Assembly (NCBI RefSeq): GCF_014633365.1
Contig: NC_068338.1
Span: 19,478,616-19,542,615 of the forward strand
Source: Diospyros lotus
Lineage: Eukaryota > Streptophyta > Magnoliopsida > Ericales > Ebenaceae
DNA length: 64,000 nt
Direction: 5' to 3'
The stretch's first letter is position 1, and each line of letters begins with the position of its first letter. Position numbers and translations under genes: made by a program. This document shows, piece after piece, positions 29,448 through 42,599 of the stretch. The notes under the pieces are model-generated. The model saw only the letters and a program-made list of their open reading frames with translations, ran no database searches and was not told the origin of the DNA.

Positions 29448-31548
29448 CACTACAAAAAATCAACGTTTTAGCGACGAAAAACTCCGTCACTAAAACATCA
29501 AAATCCGTCGCTAGATTTTTTAGCAACTGATTTAGTGATGGGAACCTTTTCGTTGCTAAAAGGGGCGTCGCTGAAATTTAGCGACGGGTATTTTTTAGCG
29601 ACGAAATTAGCGATAGGGGTTGTACCCGTCGCTAATTAGTGACGGAATTAGCGACGGGTTGACCCCGTCGCTAAATTTTAATTTTTTATTAAATTTTATT
29701 AATTTTTTTTATTTTTTAGCTACGGGGTTGAGCCCGTCGCTAAATTTTATTTATTTATTTATTTATTTTTATTTTTAGCGATGGGTTTGAGCCCATCGCT
29801 AAATTTTAATTTTTTTATTTTTTAGAAAGGGGCTGAGTCCGTCGCTAAATTTTAATTTTTTTTTATTTTTTAGTGATGGGGTCAATCCCAAAATTCAAAA
29901 TTTAACGCGTGCCAGGCCTTGACCTCCCCTTATGTGCGCCATGTGGCTAGGCCTCTACTTGTCATGTGACAGCGTTGGGATATTATTTCCAGTTATTATC
30001 TTTGCTCTTCCCCGAATTCGAACCCCAAACCACCAATGACAAAGTTCCGCGCATGAGCCAGCCGATCTGAAAGCCTTCTTATTTATTGATGTATATAAAA
30101 TATATTTATAGTATTCTCTTCCAAATATTTCAAAATTATATTTATACACCAAAATTCCTCAAACTTATTTAATAATATTAATTTTAATATTAATGTTAGT
30201 AAAGGGAAATGAATATTAATTTTAATTTTATTTCATTATTAATTCAAATAAAACTTTATTAATTATTATATTAGCTGTGAAAAATTATATTTTTATTTTG
30301 ATTTTAATTTGTAATATATTTAAAAATTATTAGTTTAATTTTTACTAACATTAATGTTAACAGTGAAAAATTATGTTTTTATTTATTTTTTTTAATTTTT
30401 TAGCGACGGGTTCACCCGTCGCTAAGTTTGAATTATTTTATTTTATTTAATTTTTTTTATTTTTTAGTGATGGGGTGTACCCGTTGCTAAATTTTAATTT
30501 TTTTATTTAATTTTTTTTTATTTGTTAGCGATAGGGTTGTCCTCTCGTCAAATTTTATTTCGTTATTTAATTATTTTTTATTTTTTAGCAACAGGGATCC
30601 CCCCTCGCTAAATTTTAATTTTTTTTTATTTAAATTTTTTTATTTTTTAGCGATGGTTGTACCCCGTCGCTAAATTTTAATTTTTTTATTTAATTTTATT
30701 TAAATACTTTTTATCTAAATTTTAATTTTTATTTAATTTTTTTTATTTTTTAGCGACAGGATTGGCCCGTCACTAAATTTTAATTTTTTTAATTTAATTT
30801 AATTTTTTATTTTTTAGCAACGGGGTTGATCCCGTCGCTAAATTTGAATTGTTTATATATATTTTTTTATTTTTTAGCAATGGGTTGATTCTTCGCTAAA
30901 TTTGAATTATTTTATTTAATTTCTTTTTAGTTTTTAGGTACAAGGAGTACCCCGTCGCTAAATTTTAATTATTTTATTTAATTTTTTTATTTTTTAGCGA
31001 CGATATGTATCGTCACTAAATTTTATTTTTTTATTTAATTTTTTTTATTTTTTATTGATAGGTTGTTCCATCACAAAATTTTAATTCTTTATTTAATTAT
31101 TTTTTATTTTTTAGCGACAAGAATTCCTCTGTCGCCAAATTTTAATTTTTTTATAAAATATTTTTAATTTTTGTTTAAATTCTTTTTATCTAAAATTTAA
31201 TTTTTATTTATTTATTTTTATTTTTTAACAATGGGATTGGCCCTGTCGCTAAATTTTTAATTTTTTTAATTTAATTTATTTTTTAGTGATGAGGTAGACC
31301 CCGTCACTAAATTTTAATTTTTTTATTTAATTTTATTTATTTTTTAGCGATGAGGTTGACCCCGTCGCTAAATTTTAATGTTTTTATTTAATATTTTTTA
31401 TTTTTTTAGTGACAGAATTTTTGTCACTAATTCCGTCGCTAAATTTAGTGACAAGGTTTCGTCGCTAAATTTAAAAAATATTTTAAAAAATTAGCGAAGA
31501 AAATTTTATCACTAAATTCCCTCGCTAAAATACAATTTTCTTGTAGTG
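29448..31548. mobile_element. non-autonomous CACTA element 2, hairpin-array type
   Basis: It begins CACTACAAAAAATCAACG and ends TTTTCTTGTAGTG, with AGG duplications at 29445-29447 and 31549-31551. Almost the whole 2.1 kb is built from short palindromic units of the form TTTAGCGACGGGG...CCCCGTCGCTAAA spaced by T-rich linkers. About eight are at the left (29470-29890) and about eighteen at the right (30400-31520). A central module (29890-30370), on the minus strand, matches 42600-43110 in CACTA element 4. No transposase remains, so it is a deletion derivative of a relative of element 4. Confidence 0.9.
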
Positions 31549-32129
31549 AGGTATTGATTCTTAGCTAAGGCTTGAAATAGAAATCAAAATCCTTTTCTCC
31601 AACTTCCCTAGACTATAGCTTCTGATCTTTTATCCTTTGTGGTTTCGATCACATAATCCATAGGTTTAAAGAAAGCAAAGGTTTATGGTAAGCAAGTTAT
31701 TGAAACATGAGCAATGGTTAATAGGCATGATCAAATAGATAAAGGTACACCTAAGAAGATGAATTTTTCATCAATTAATCTCATATATGTAGATATATTC
31801 ATGTAGACTGATATGTTATGGTCTTATTCTTGTTCTTACATATTGAACAAAAAAGTATGAAAGAATACAACTTCCCTTATCAAAATCACTTGTACCTTGG
31901 ACAACATATATGTTTCTTAAGAAGAAAAAGTTTGATAATAGGCACGATTATGTCAATACTTTATCATCATATAAGGACAAGGAGAAGACTCAAAACCACT
32001 TCTAGCTTTAGGAATTGGGATGTTGATGTTTCTTGAAAGGAATGAGGATCTATCTTATTAGTCTACCAAGAGGAGAAAGACATTGCACTTAACTTGATGA
32101 TGGGAAAATACCGAAAAAAAGAAAATTAC
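31549..32129. other. unassigned interval
   Basis: AT-rich, with only short spurious reading frames. I recognise neither a gene nor an element end here. Confidence 0.5.
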
Positions 32130-33127
32130 TAAGGTGGTGTTCCCTTCGTATTTCAATTTTTAATTTTGAGTTTTAAATTTATTTTCACTTTTGTGTTTTG
32201 AGTGTCTAGTTTGAGATTTTTGAAAATGCATTCTTTGTGTCATTCTAAAAAACTATTTCTGAAAACAAAAAACTAAAAAACGTGTTTACTTTAGAATTTT
32301 GAGAAAAAATATTTTATAATATTTTATTCAATGAACAGCCTAAACTAGCCATAATCACTGCCATTAGAGGTCGTTGGCAACCATCGGCGGCTGGAGATTC
32401 CCACGACCAGAGCCTACCATTAGAAATGCTAAGCCAAGGGAGTTAACATACATAAAAATGAGCAAGATTTAATGGCTGGATTTTTATAGATTTGATTTTT
32501 AATTTTCAACCAGAATTAAAAAATGCATTATCAGTCGCCACTGGCCACTATGGCCGGAGGTTTCTAGTGATCAGAGGTAACCATCTGACACCCTCATCCG
32601 TATCGACCAACATACCAAAAAACCAACAACATCCAATGCCCGAATCTTTATAGATCTAAGCTTAAACTTTTGGCAAAACCCTTATAACCGTGTAAACACA
32701 CTGGGAATTGCCACTGGCCACCATGGGTGGTGGTTTCCGGTGATTAAATGCAATCACCTGACACCCTTATCCCCATCGACCAATATACCCACAAACTAAC
32801 AAGATCCAATGGCCAAATCTCCATAGATCTAAGCTTAAATGTCTAGCCAAACACAAAATTAGTGATTTACAGAGGTGATGACTGTTGACGACGGCTCATA
32901 ATGGTGATGGTGGTGGTAGGCACGATCAACGGCCAAGCCTTACAAAGGAAGAGAAGAGAAGAGAGAAGGTGGAGCCTCAAAATAACCGTTTTCTACATTT
33001 TCAGATTTTGCACTTGTTTTGGCTCAAAACAACCAAAATGACTTTTTGGCATTTTAGGTTTCCTTTAACAAAAAATTTCTTGTTTTTGAAAACAACAAAG
33101 TAAACATGTTTTCACCATTTTTGGAAA
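32130..33127. mobile_element. probable non-autonomous DNA element with internal repeats
   Basis: A 155-bp unit is repeated at about 32505-32680 and 32695-32835. It includes GCCACTGGCCAC(T/C)ATGG, CATCGACCAA(C/T)ATACC and ATAGATCTAAGCTTAAA. Similar wording occurs in CACTA element 1. ACGTGTTTACTTTAGAATTT on the left side resembles the reverse complement of the right end (ATGTTTACTTTGTTGTTTTC). The ends and target duplication are not resolved. Confidence 0.4.
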
Positions 33128-33413
33128 ACTTTATGATTTGATACACAATAACTGACTGATTGTTTTGACTTTGGGTTGCCTATGAATGTCTTGAATTAAC
33201 TACTTGAATGAGAATGATTTGTGTACATTTTCAGTGTTTCAAAGTTTCTATTCTTTTTCTTTATAATTTCTTGTTCTATTTTATTTTTTGCTCAATGTTA
33301 GTGTGACTTTTGGGCTTGGGTAAAGGGATGATTTTGAAGTATTATGTAATAGATCTATCGAAGAAAGTAGGATGTGATTGCATGTATCATATTTTTACAT
33401 CTGATCAGACCAG
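33128..33413 (+). pseudogene. fragment copied from eL42 intron 1
   Basis: These 286 bp align almost without gaps to 15847-16131 inside intron 1 of the eL42 gene (for example ACTGACTGATTGTTTTGACT and GGGATGATTTTGAAGTATTA are shared). Homology starts and ends abruptly. It is on the same strand as the gene, 17 kb downstream. Confidence 0.88.
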
Positions 33414-33511
33414 TGTTATTAAAGGCCCAAGATGCACTAAGGCGTAAAAAGGTGTTGGAGTCTAAGGCGCAAGGCATAAGGCAAGGCATAGGCCTAATGG
33501 AACTAGGCACA

Positions 33512-36500
33512 TGTTAACTAAAAAACATAAAAAAATATATATATTCTAGTTGAAAAATAAGATATAAAATAGATCATAACTCCTAATTGTAGAAATTACT
33601 GAAACTTAAAACAATATGCATAGACCACAACTGTATCCAAATATAATGACTCAAACATAGTTTTGGATTCCCATCTTGGTTTAAAGAGAAGATGAAGAAT
33701 GAGGATAGCAGAAGCATACTTGTATCCATTATTGTGATTAATCAAAACAATTATGATCTTTTGATTGATGCGTAGTTCTTGGAAGTTTTTCTCTGTTGAT
33801 GGAGCTACAGAGAGAAAGGAAAATTGACGTTCAATCAGGGATAATGACCCATTATTTGTAACTGAATTTGGCAGTTAACAACTTTCAGTATTTCTAAATT
33901 GACCCTCATCAATTTATAAATAGAAATCCTGCCTCTACACATTAATTCCATGACAACTTAATACTCAATAGTCCAAAAATTAAACTTTATAGATGTAACA
34001 CCCCGCTTTCCCAGGGCATTAGATAAAGTAAGATTTCGAGGATATATTTTTTTTCAACAGAAACTCAACACATAAATCGTTCCCCGACAATCCCATTACA
34101 CCTTCTCAGTATATCAACTAAGAATCATTAATAAACTAAGACAGGTAAATCATCTCAAATGCGGAAGATAGATCGAAACCTCAAATGGTATACAATCGAA
34201 ACCATCTTATTCATAACTTTAAAGTCAAACCATCGTTTTACATAACTTCATCAAAATATACAACATAATTGAAAACGACATACTATAAACTATCTATTAA
34301 TCGCCATCACTCCTCGACAATCCCTTTTCTTTTCGCATCGTTGCTTTTACCTAAAACATTTGAATATTACAAGAACATAATCTAAATTAGATAATGAATT
34401 ATCTAAGTGAGAGTTCAAAACATGTTTTCATGAATGTATGCAAGACATGAAACAAACCGACACAACCCGACAAGCCTTAGCCCAAGAGAATCCCTTATAG
34501 CGCTTAACCCAACCATGAGGAAAGAGCAATCTCTTTAAAGGCAACATCATCACACCGATACATTGACACAACACATTCCTAGCTTAAGAGAGGCAAAGTC
34601 AATGCATCTCCCCGACACCTCGGGAACAATCGTTACCACTCCCGGCCCAAGAGGGTTAACATCAACGCAGGAACCCAGCTCACCATAATCGCGTAAGGGA
34701 TTACGTTCTCACTCAGAAGCATTCTGGAAACATTACCCATTCCCGACTCACATCTCATATGGACAACCAGTCGTCCTAGTGCAACTTCCCTGGACATATG
34801 CTCTAGCACGGAACCGTAGGCAGCTATCCCGGAATGCACACCAGCACAAGATACCCTTATACATTATTCCGGCAATACCCTCGGGGAATTGTGGCTACAT
34901 TATGCAGACAACATTCCAGGCTGACATCACATATGAACAATAAAAAACGCATAACAATGTCACATATCACAACTCAATGTATCATATAAACAATATTTTA
35001 TGAACATCATTTATCGCATAAAATAAAATGCACATGTATAAAACGTTTTAGGACGAACCTCCCACATGAAACCAACCGTCACCGGTTATCGTTCGCATGC
35101 AACAAAACCATTTTGCATGAAATCATAACACATTTATATAGTACAAATGCTAAGATTTTAGGGTAGAAACCCTTACCTCAAACGTATTCAAGACACCTCG
35201 ATTCTCATGCACGACCTCAATTTGCGTGTTAAACCTCAAACACTCGTACTTATACTCAACCTCGAGGCATAACACTCCATAAACACCATATTTATTTAAA
35301 GGAGCATCAAAATCCATTTTTCCTTAATTTTCCATAATTTCCTCTATTTCCCTCCTAGTTTTCACCTCGATAATTCTAAAATAATTATCCCCTCAAATAG
35401 TTTCCCAAATTTTTCAATATGATAATTCCTAAAATAATTTTAGAAAAATATTAAAATTAATTTTAAAAAATACCAATGGCCCACACCCCTCACACGCCAA
35501 GCGCGTGTTTACTCATGAAAGGTGGCATGTGCAGCTCATGCGCTGATCTTCTTCCTCTCTTTTGGCTGGTGGCCATTGCTCCGATGCCCAATCTCATCAC
35601 ACCTCCTTGAAACTCTCCCTCAGTTGATCCCAATGGCACCCTTGGTTGCTCGAAAACTCATCGAAAAATGCCTCAAAAGGCCAGTTGCAGGTCAGCCCCC
35701 CACGTCCTCCTTGTGCTTTCCGGCCAAGCTTTGAACCAGATTCAAACCCTCTCCAAAATGCTCCAAAATCTCTAGAATTTCTCCTCTTGATGCAAGGATC
35801 AAAATCCCTTTAACCAATCCTTCAAAAATGCTCCAAAAGTCGGCCAATTTGTGTGCCAAAAATTGAAACCTCAGCCTCCATTTTATAGCAAAATCTGGCC
35901 ACATCTTGGACAATCAGAGGCCAAGGCTTGGCCTCCAAGCTTCCAGGCATCGTATACAACCTTCCCTAGCCCTCACTCGGCCGTCCCATTGCCGAAAATG
36001 ATGGCAAGAAAGTCGGTCGCCGACTTTGCAAGTTTCACACCTAATTTTGTTTTATTACACTTCAACCCCATTGTTTCTTCCAAATGTGATTTCAACCCTG
36101 GAACCCTGATCTTTCCAATATTACCATTAAGACCCAAAAGTTTTATACTTTTCATTTCATCCTCAAAATTTCTGAAAAACTATCCTTTTAACCTCCATCG
36201 GGCAAAATTAGTAAATTACACTTTGGCTTGGTTGATTGATTTGACCCTAAGTCCTTTTGTTTCAACCCGAAATCACTTGAAGGTTGTTCCACATATAAAA
36301 TCTAAGTCCTTAAAACATTCCGTTGACTTTTTTAAAGTATCTTATGTCCATTCGATTTTTCAGCCTGATCCACAGCTGTACCGAAAATCATTCCTGATCC
36401 AACTTCTTTTGACACCTAAAAATCATGCCTCGAATCACTGGTCAATACTATACCATTTTCCTTAAACATCTAAGGTTCGGGGCACTCCCCGCAGTCGATT

Positions 36501-36701
36501 CGGTCACTTAAAATTGTGATAGTGTACCCTATAGCCCCACTCTTTCGAAAATTCCACTTATACCTTTCGTAAAATCCTATTTATAAGCTCAAGAATTTCT
36601 CGGGTATTATAATAGATGATTTTTAATCTGCTAAACATTAAGATAGCATTGCACGTTTAAAAATACATTTGTGGCCCCATATGTCGAATCATTTATTTTC
36701 A
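33512..36701 (-). repeat. 3' LTR of a broken copia element, interrupted by a solo LTR
   Basis: On the minus strand a purine tract GCCAGTGGGAGATTT (36702-36716) is the standard copia polypurine tract. LTR sequence begins directly after it with TG at 36701. Removing the nested solo LTR (33994-36611 plus one TSD) leaves about 570 bp. The left end (TGTTAACT at 33512) is a guess. The matching 5' LTR is not in the window. Confidence 0.5.
33994..36611 (-). repeat. solo LTR, Tekay/Del-like gypsy, 2618 bp
   Basis: It begins TGTAACACCCCGCTTTCCC and ends CGGGTATTATA, with perfect ATAGA duplications at 33989-33993 and 36612-36616. The TGTAACACCCC end is typical of Del/Tekay LTRs. It has no internal region. 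Long open frames inside (for example 35851-36465) have no family features and are chance frames. Confidence 0.88.
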
Positions 36702-36935
36702 AAATCTCCCACTGGCATGGGCCACATATGTAACCTTACAAATGTGCACAACCTTATAAGCTCCAAAATTTTGTTATCACCATTAAGAGTATTTCCGAAC
36801 AATCTTATTTATTAATCATACTGATATAGGATCAAAGTAATCTTCGTTACATTTAACGTGACTAAATCCATCAATAGTCACATATATCAATACAACCAAA
36901 TGACATAGATGAATCATGGATGCGTAGCATGGAAA

Positions 36936-38166
36936 TATTACAAAAAATTTGATTTTTCGCAACGATTTTTTTGCGGCGGTTTCTAAAATAGTCGCAAAAC
37001 ACGGTGTTTTGCGACGGTTTAAAAACCACTGCAAAATACGTTTTTTGCGGTGGTTTCTTTAACATTTAGAGACGGTTTTAAAAATCGCCGCAAAATTCAT
37101 TAAAAATTTAACTTTACGGCGGTTTTCAAAAAATCGCCGTTAAATTTAAAAAATAAATAAATAATTAAAAAATAAAATTAAATTTTGTGACGATTTTTGA
37201 AAAATCGCCGCTAAATTAAAATAAAATAAAATAAAATAATTAAATAAAATTTAATTAATATTTGCGGCGATTTCGAAAAACCGCCGTAAATATTTAAAAA
37301 TATTAAATAATTATATAAAAATTAATTTTTATTTTAAAAAATAATTAAATAAAATTTAATTAATATTTGAGGTGATTTTGTATTTAAAAAATATTAAATA
37401 AATAATAAAAATTAAAATTTTTAATAAAAAATTAAAAAATTAAATATAAATAATTAAAAATTTTAATTTAAAAAAATAAAAAAATGTAGCAAAATTTTAA
37501 TAATTTTAAAAATATATAAAATCTTTATTTTATTTTTTAATCAATTAATTTATTTAATTTAATCTAATTAATTTATTTAAAATTTATTCTATTATCATTT
37601 TAAAAAATAATCCATCAATATATGTTTTTCAATTTATTTTTAAAAAATATAAAATATAATTTTGAGAAATGGGATTGATTTAGTATATAAATTATATGTG
37701 CGAATAATAATTAAGGAGGCTTCACAGATCAGCTGGTCTCGCGCGCGCACACGCGTACGGGAGGTTGCAAGTTTTGAATCAAGGGAAATGAGAGGCTGGA
37801 AATTAAATTTCCAGCATGACCATGTGGCGCGCGCGCGATGGGGGCCGCTAAAATTCCAATATTTTGAATTTTTTTGAAAAATTAATATTTTGCAATTTTT
37901 TTGCAGCGGTTTCGAAATCGTCACTAAATATTTTAAAACCGCCGCTAAATACTTAATTTGTGGCGGTTTAAGAACCGCCGCAAAAAATAGCATTTAGCGG
38001 CGGTTATTCCAACGGTTGTTGAAAACCGCCGCTAAATGCTTCAGACGCTTGATTTAGCGGCGGTTTTGAAAACCGCGGCTAAATTACGTGAACCGCTGCA
38101 AAATGCAAAAAAAATCGTCTCAAAATACAAAAAAACCCGTTGCTAAATGCTGATTTTTTTGTAGTG
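36936..38166. mobile_element. non-autonomous CACTA element 3
   Basis: The right end TTTTTTTGTAGTG is canonical; the left end reads TATTACAAAAAA, two C-to-T changes from CACTACAAAAAA. AAA flanks both sides (36933-36935 and 38167-38169). The subterminal DNA is built from TTTTGCGGCGGTTT and its complement (36955-37290 and 37895-38110), a different word from elements 1 and 2. The core is very AT-rich with a CG-rich spot (CGCGCGCGCACACGCG) near 37740. It has no coding capacity. Confidence 0.82.
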
Positions 38167-38338
38167 AAATTACATGTGATGTGATCCAAACATGCCTATT
38201 TCCAATTGGTCCTACATTATTCTTTAGTAAGATCAATACTAAACGTAACATACAGAATGAAATAAACCGAATACTTAAATTTCTAAACAGAAAATATCCA
38301 AATACATGAATGTTTCCAAAAAATAAACTGTAAGGACC

Positions 38339-41300
38339 CACTCTTGAATATTCTCGCTAGCATAGGATATTCGAAAGAAGGTCATCACAGAGATGATATA
38401 GAACAAATCATAATAAAACAAACAATTCAATTCATTACTAGCAGCGGAAACTAAATTAAAGTTCAGTTACACTTCCAATATCTCATAAGTTTGGGGCTTG
38501 AAGGCCATACAAAATAATTAAGAGGCTCTAATGTTAACTAACAAAATAAAAATCATTTCATCTCAAGCCTCACCAAGATGCTAACAAGATCTTCTCGTTA
38601 GGACGCATCTCCGTACACCACTATCCTTGGGCTTTAGTCCCACTAAACTCACCCCCCAAAACGGCCTTCCCTTTACCTAGAATGGCAAGGAAGATCAAGT
38701 TTGTGGCTCAGCAAGTTCTAGAAACAATGAACAATGAATAGGAAACAAGAATATGGTGACACCAAAAAGTGTAATCAAGAACTCGACAGTTTTATACAAG
38801 ATTCACAATTTAAGACTTGATCAATCCCAAGTTAAATGTATCACACCACCATATATCACCATGCAATGTGCATATAAAATTAAGTGATAGAATCTAATCT
38901 TGTAGGCTCGCAAGCCATCAATTAACACATGTCAAAGTGCATCATGTAAATTAAAATTTACCAATAAATATGGAGCCAACCTGCCGGGTTATGGCCACCT
39001 CGTCCCGTGTCAGGTGCTTTAGGGTACTTTTCCCTCCGCGCAAAATAATAGGTGCGTAAAACTAAGTAATACGAAACATCATAACATGAACATACTGAGT
39101 ATGTACAGACGTGACATGCATTCATTCCCATATAAATATCATGAAATTTCGACTCACAACTATTGCTATACTTATATATATTTTCTGTCTATCTCATAAT
39201 ACTTGATAGTTTCCCACTCATATCAATTATGCACACGAGACACAATGATTTACCCAAGAATTTATTTAATCACTTTCCAAGAAGCTCATAAATTATTTAC
39301 AATTTATTTAAATGAGCCCAAGTTTATATATATATATATTTGATATCTGATTTACATTATTTATGGAATAACAATAACAAAAGGGATAATATATATATAT
39401 AATATAATTAAGTGGGTAAGGATGGCGTGTACTCAGGGAGGCATGGATGTTTAAAGACTTAAGTGTATAAATATATCTATATATGAGTGGGTTGCTTGGA
39501 ACAAAGCATCCATGGCTTTGGCTTGAATGTGTATATATATAATATATATATATAAATGAATGTAAATAAGTTTGCATCCAGTGACATGTGCTTATATATA
39601 CATATATATAAATGTAATTGGATTGCTTGGAACAGAGCATCCATGGCTTTGGCTTGAATGTGTATATATATAATATATATATAAATGAATGTAAATAAGT
39701 TTGCATCCAGTGACATGTGCTTATATATACATATATATAAATGTAATTGGGTTGCTTGGAGCAGGGCAGCGTGGTCGTGTACACACACACACACACACAT
39801 ATATATATACATACATATAAATATAAATGGGTTTCTTGGAGCAGGGCATTAGCTTGGACGTGTATATATCTATATCTATATATATAATTATAAGTGGGTT
39901 TGTGGAGCTAGTGCGTGAATGGGTTTACATATGTGTATTTTTTATTTCCTTGGATTTTAATGCCCTCACTTTCTCTCTCTACTGGTGCGCATATATATAT
40001 ATATAGACAAGTGGTTTGGACAGAGAGAGGGAAGGCTTCCAGTAAGCAGCTACACTACCACTGCTTCCCTGATACACAGCTGCACTTTCAGCTACACTTT
40101 CAGAGTATAAGATTATATATATGTATGGGTAGAGGCAGAGGGAGAGCTCCCATTCAACTGGCTGTTCTGATGCGTATAACTATATAAGTATATATATGTG
40201 GGTAGGTAGGATAGAACAAGGGAGCATTCAGATTTGCTTATGTATATATGTATATATTAATATATGGGTGGCCGAATAGGAGTAGGGCATTGGAATGGCA
40301 AGTGTAACAAAGTGTGTACATGTGTATATATATATATATATAAATGGGTCAAGTGGTTGATTGAAACATGGAGCATTTTAGTGGAGGTGTGCGTGTACGT
40401 ATACAAATGGTGATCCGCATGAAGCATATATCTATACAGCTATATATCCAAGTAAGAGGCTACTCATCTGGTGTGAATATACATATATGTATATGGGTGT
40501 ATGTATACATGTAGCCAATTTTTTTGATACAGAGATGAACAAGGCTGCTGTATCGTCTGAAACAAAGGTAGCCATTCGCAGAAAGTAAAAAGTAAGTGAT
40601 GCTATATAGCAAGAGGAGGAAGGAGGAGAAGTTAGTAGGGATATAGAATTTTACATTCATCTAGGCAACAAACAATAACCCAAGAAGAGATCAAATACAT
40701 AGAATTTACATAATATAACTGAGAAGGCAGGAAGAACTTGCAACAAGGCATCAGCAGAGAGATCAAAGAGAAACTTGCCTGAAGAAGATGCTAGCGAGAG
40801 AACTCCACCAATGCAATGAAAAGCAATGCACAATGAATTGAACAAAAACACAAGGAAGAGGTGAAGTATAAGATGATGCTGAGGGGATGAGGAAAGAAAT
40901 GGAAAAGTGAAGAAAAGAGAGAGATGATATGCACTAGAATTAGAAGATTTGTACACAGAGAATGCTGCAAATTTCTATGTACAGATTGCATGCCAATATT
41001 GAGAAAATTTTACCAAAATGACATTCTTATCGTATAATAGACATAAATTGTTAGGGGTTTTATTGACAATTGCTAATTTAATTTATTTTCTTCTCTTCTT
41101 CTTCTTCTTCTTTTTTTTTTTTTTTACATAACACAATTTAAATCCCCTCTACCATTGGGCCCAAGCCCAAACCCAACAATTTATTTAACCCACTTGGTAA
41201 ACCCATGAACTCATTTAACTATTCAAATGGAGTCCAAAACATTTATTTTCCAAATTTTTAAAATAGGCCCATACCCTTAAATTCATGATCACATGAATCA

Positions 41301-41446
41301 AGAAAATTTCATATTAATCCAAAATTATGTTATGCCATCAAAACAATATATCATAAATTGTTAAAATACTTTAATCCACATTTAGAATGCCCTTGAGCTA
41401 AAATTAAATATTAAAAAATACCTAGACCCAATTTAGGGTCATTACA
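38339..41446 (-). repeat. solo LTR, gypsy type, 3108 bp, microsatellite-rich
   Basis: It begins TGTAAGGACCCACTC and ends AGGGTCATTACA, with perfect TAAAC duplications at 38334-38338 and 41447-41451. It lies in the 3' untranslated part of the broken copia element. Its right end, read on the minus strand (TGTAATGACCC), resembles the LTR start ending at 62043. Confidence 0.88.
39486..39860. repeat. tandem repeat of about 130 bp with TA-rich tracts
   Basis: GG(G/A)TTGCTTGGAACA(A/G)AGCATCC opens units at about 39488 and 39619, followed by GCTTTGGCTTGAATGTGTAT, a TATA run and CATCCAGTGACATGTGCTTA. Shorter decayed units follow at 39749 and 39828. Further TATATA and CA microsatellites extend to 40510. 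Confidence 0.85.
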
Positions 41447-41454
41447 TAAACATA

Positions 41455-41718
41455 AAGCAACGAGAATATAAACTCTCCCTAAAATATGACATCCTCACAC
41501 AATAAAACACCCATATGAACGGTGTGCTCACGAAAGACCTTGGGTGGTATTCCTTTAGTAAGTGGATCAGTAATCATGGAGTTTGTTCCAATGTGCTCTA
41601 TGAAAATATGTCCATTCTCCACTATTTCCTTTACAACTAGGAATTTCATGTCAATATTCTTTGACTTAGATGAGTTCCTATTGTTATTGGAATACAAAAT
41701 TACTGACTTATTGTTATA
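41455..41718 (-). pseudogene. copia RNase H C-terminal fragment
   Basis: Minus-strand translation gives SKNIDMKFLVVKE, HIGTNSMITDPLTKGIPP and FREHTVHMGV, the conserved end of copia RNase H. The fragment starts abruptly at about 41718, where CACTA-type sequence begins, and ends in a stop near 41479. About 400 bp downstream, after skipping two nested insertions, lies the polypurine tract at 36702-36716, so it is in its original relation to the 3' LTR. Confidence 0.85.
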
Positions 41719-41765
41719 ATATAACTTAAAAAATAAAAGAAAAAAAATTAAAAAAAAATAAAATT

Positions 41766-42540
41766 TAGCGACGGGGCCAAACTCGTCGCTAAGAAATAAA
41801 AGAAATTAAAAAAAAATTAAATTTAGCGACGGGGCCAAACCCGTCGCTACAATATAAAAAAAATTAAAAAAAATTAAAATTTAGCGATGGGGCCAAACCC
41901 GTCGCTAAAAAATAAAAGAAATTAAAAATAATTCAAATTAAAATTAAAATTTAGCGAAGCCTTCGCTAAAAAATAAAAGAAATTAAAAAAATTAAAATTT
42001 AGCAACGAGTATAAACCCGTCGTTAAAAAATAAAAGAAATTAAATATTTTAATTCAAATTTAGCGGCGGAGCCAAACTTGTGGCTAAAAAATAAAAGAAA
42101 TTAAAAAAAATCAAATTAAAATTAAAATTTAGCGACAGGGATAAACTCGTCGCTAAAAAATAAAAGAAATTAAAAAAAATAAATAAATTTAGCAACGAGA
42201 CCAAATCCATCTGTAAAAAATAAAAGAAATTAAAAAAGAAATTCAAATTAAAATTAAAATTTAGTGACGGGGATAAACCCATAGCTAAAAAATAAAAGAA
42301 ATGAAAAAAAATAAAATTTAGCGACAGGGATAAACTCGTCGCTAAAAAATAAAAAAATAAAAAAAATTCAAATTTAGCGACAGGGTTGAACCCGTCGCTA
42401 AAAAATAAAAGAAATTAAAAAAAATTAAAATTAAAATTAAAATTTAGCGACGGGCCAAACCCGTCGTGAAAAATATAAAAGAAAATATAAAAAAAATTAA
42501 AATTAAAATTAAAATTTAGCGATTGGTTAACCCTATCTCT
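41766..42540. repeat. left subterminal hairpin array of CACTA element 4
   Basis: About twelve units of TTTAGCGACGGGG-(loop)-CCCGTCGCTAAAAA, each a short palindrome, are separated by AAATAAAAGAAATTAAAAAA linkers. Several units have decayed arms. The same words in the opposite orientation make up element 2. Confidence 0.9.
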
Positions 42541-42599
42541 AAAAAATAAAAAAAATTAAAAATTTAATTAAAAACTTTACATTTAAACATAACATAATT

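Noticed and set aside
29448..31548. Regularly spaced repeats resembling a CRISPR array
   Set aside because: The units are palindromes with low-complexity T-rich spacers inside a CACTA transposon with TIRs and TSD, in a plant genome.
33128..33413. Processed pseudogene of eL42
   Set aside because: The copy is purely intronic sequence, which a retrocopy would lack.
35973..36155. Minus-strand frame as a host gene
   Set aside because: It is the shadow of the chance frame in the LTR and carries no conserved motif.
35851..36465. 204-codon open frame on the plus strand
   Set aside because: It lies wholly inside the solo LTR 33994-36611, has no recognisable domain, and similar open frames are common by chance in this kind of LTR.
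39308..39812. Open frames of 111 and 162 codons on the minus strand
   Set aside because: They are translations of TATA and CA microsatellites and a tandem repeat.
38339..41446. Complete retrotransposon rather than a solo LTR
   Set aside because: No primer site, polypurine tract or gag-pol lies inside, and the TSDs flank a single LTR-like unit.
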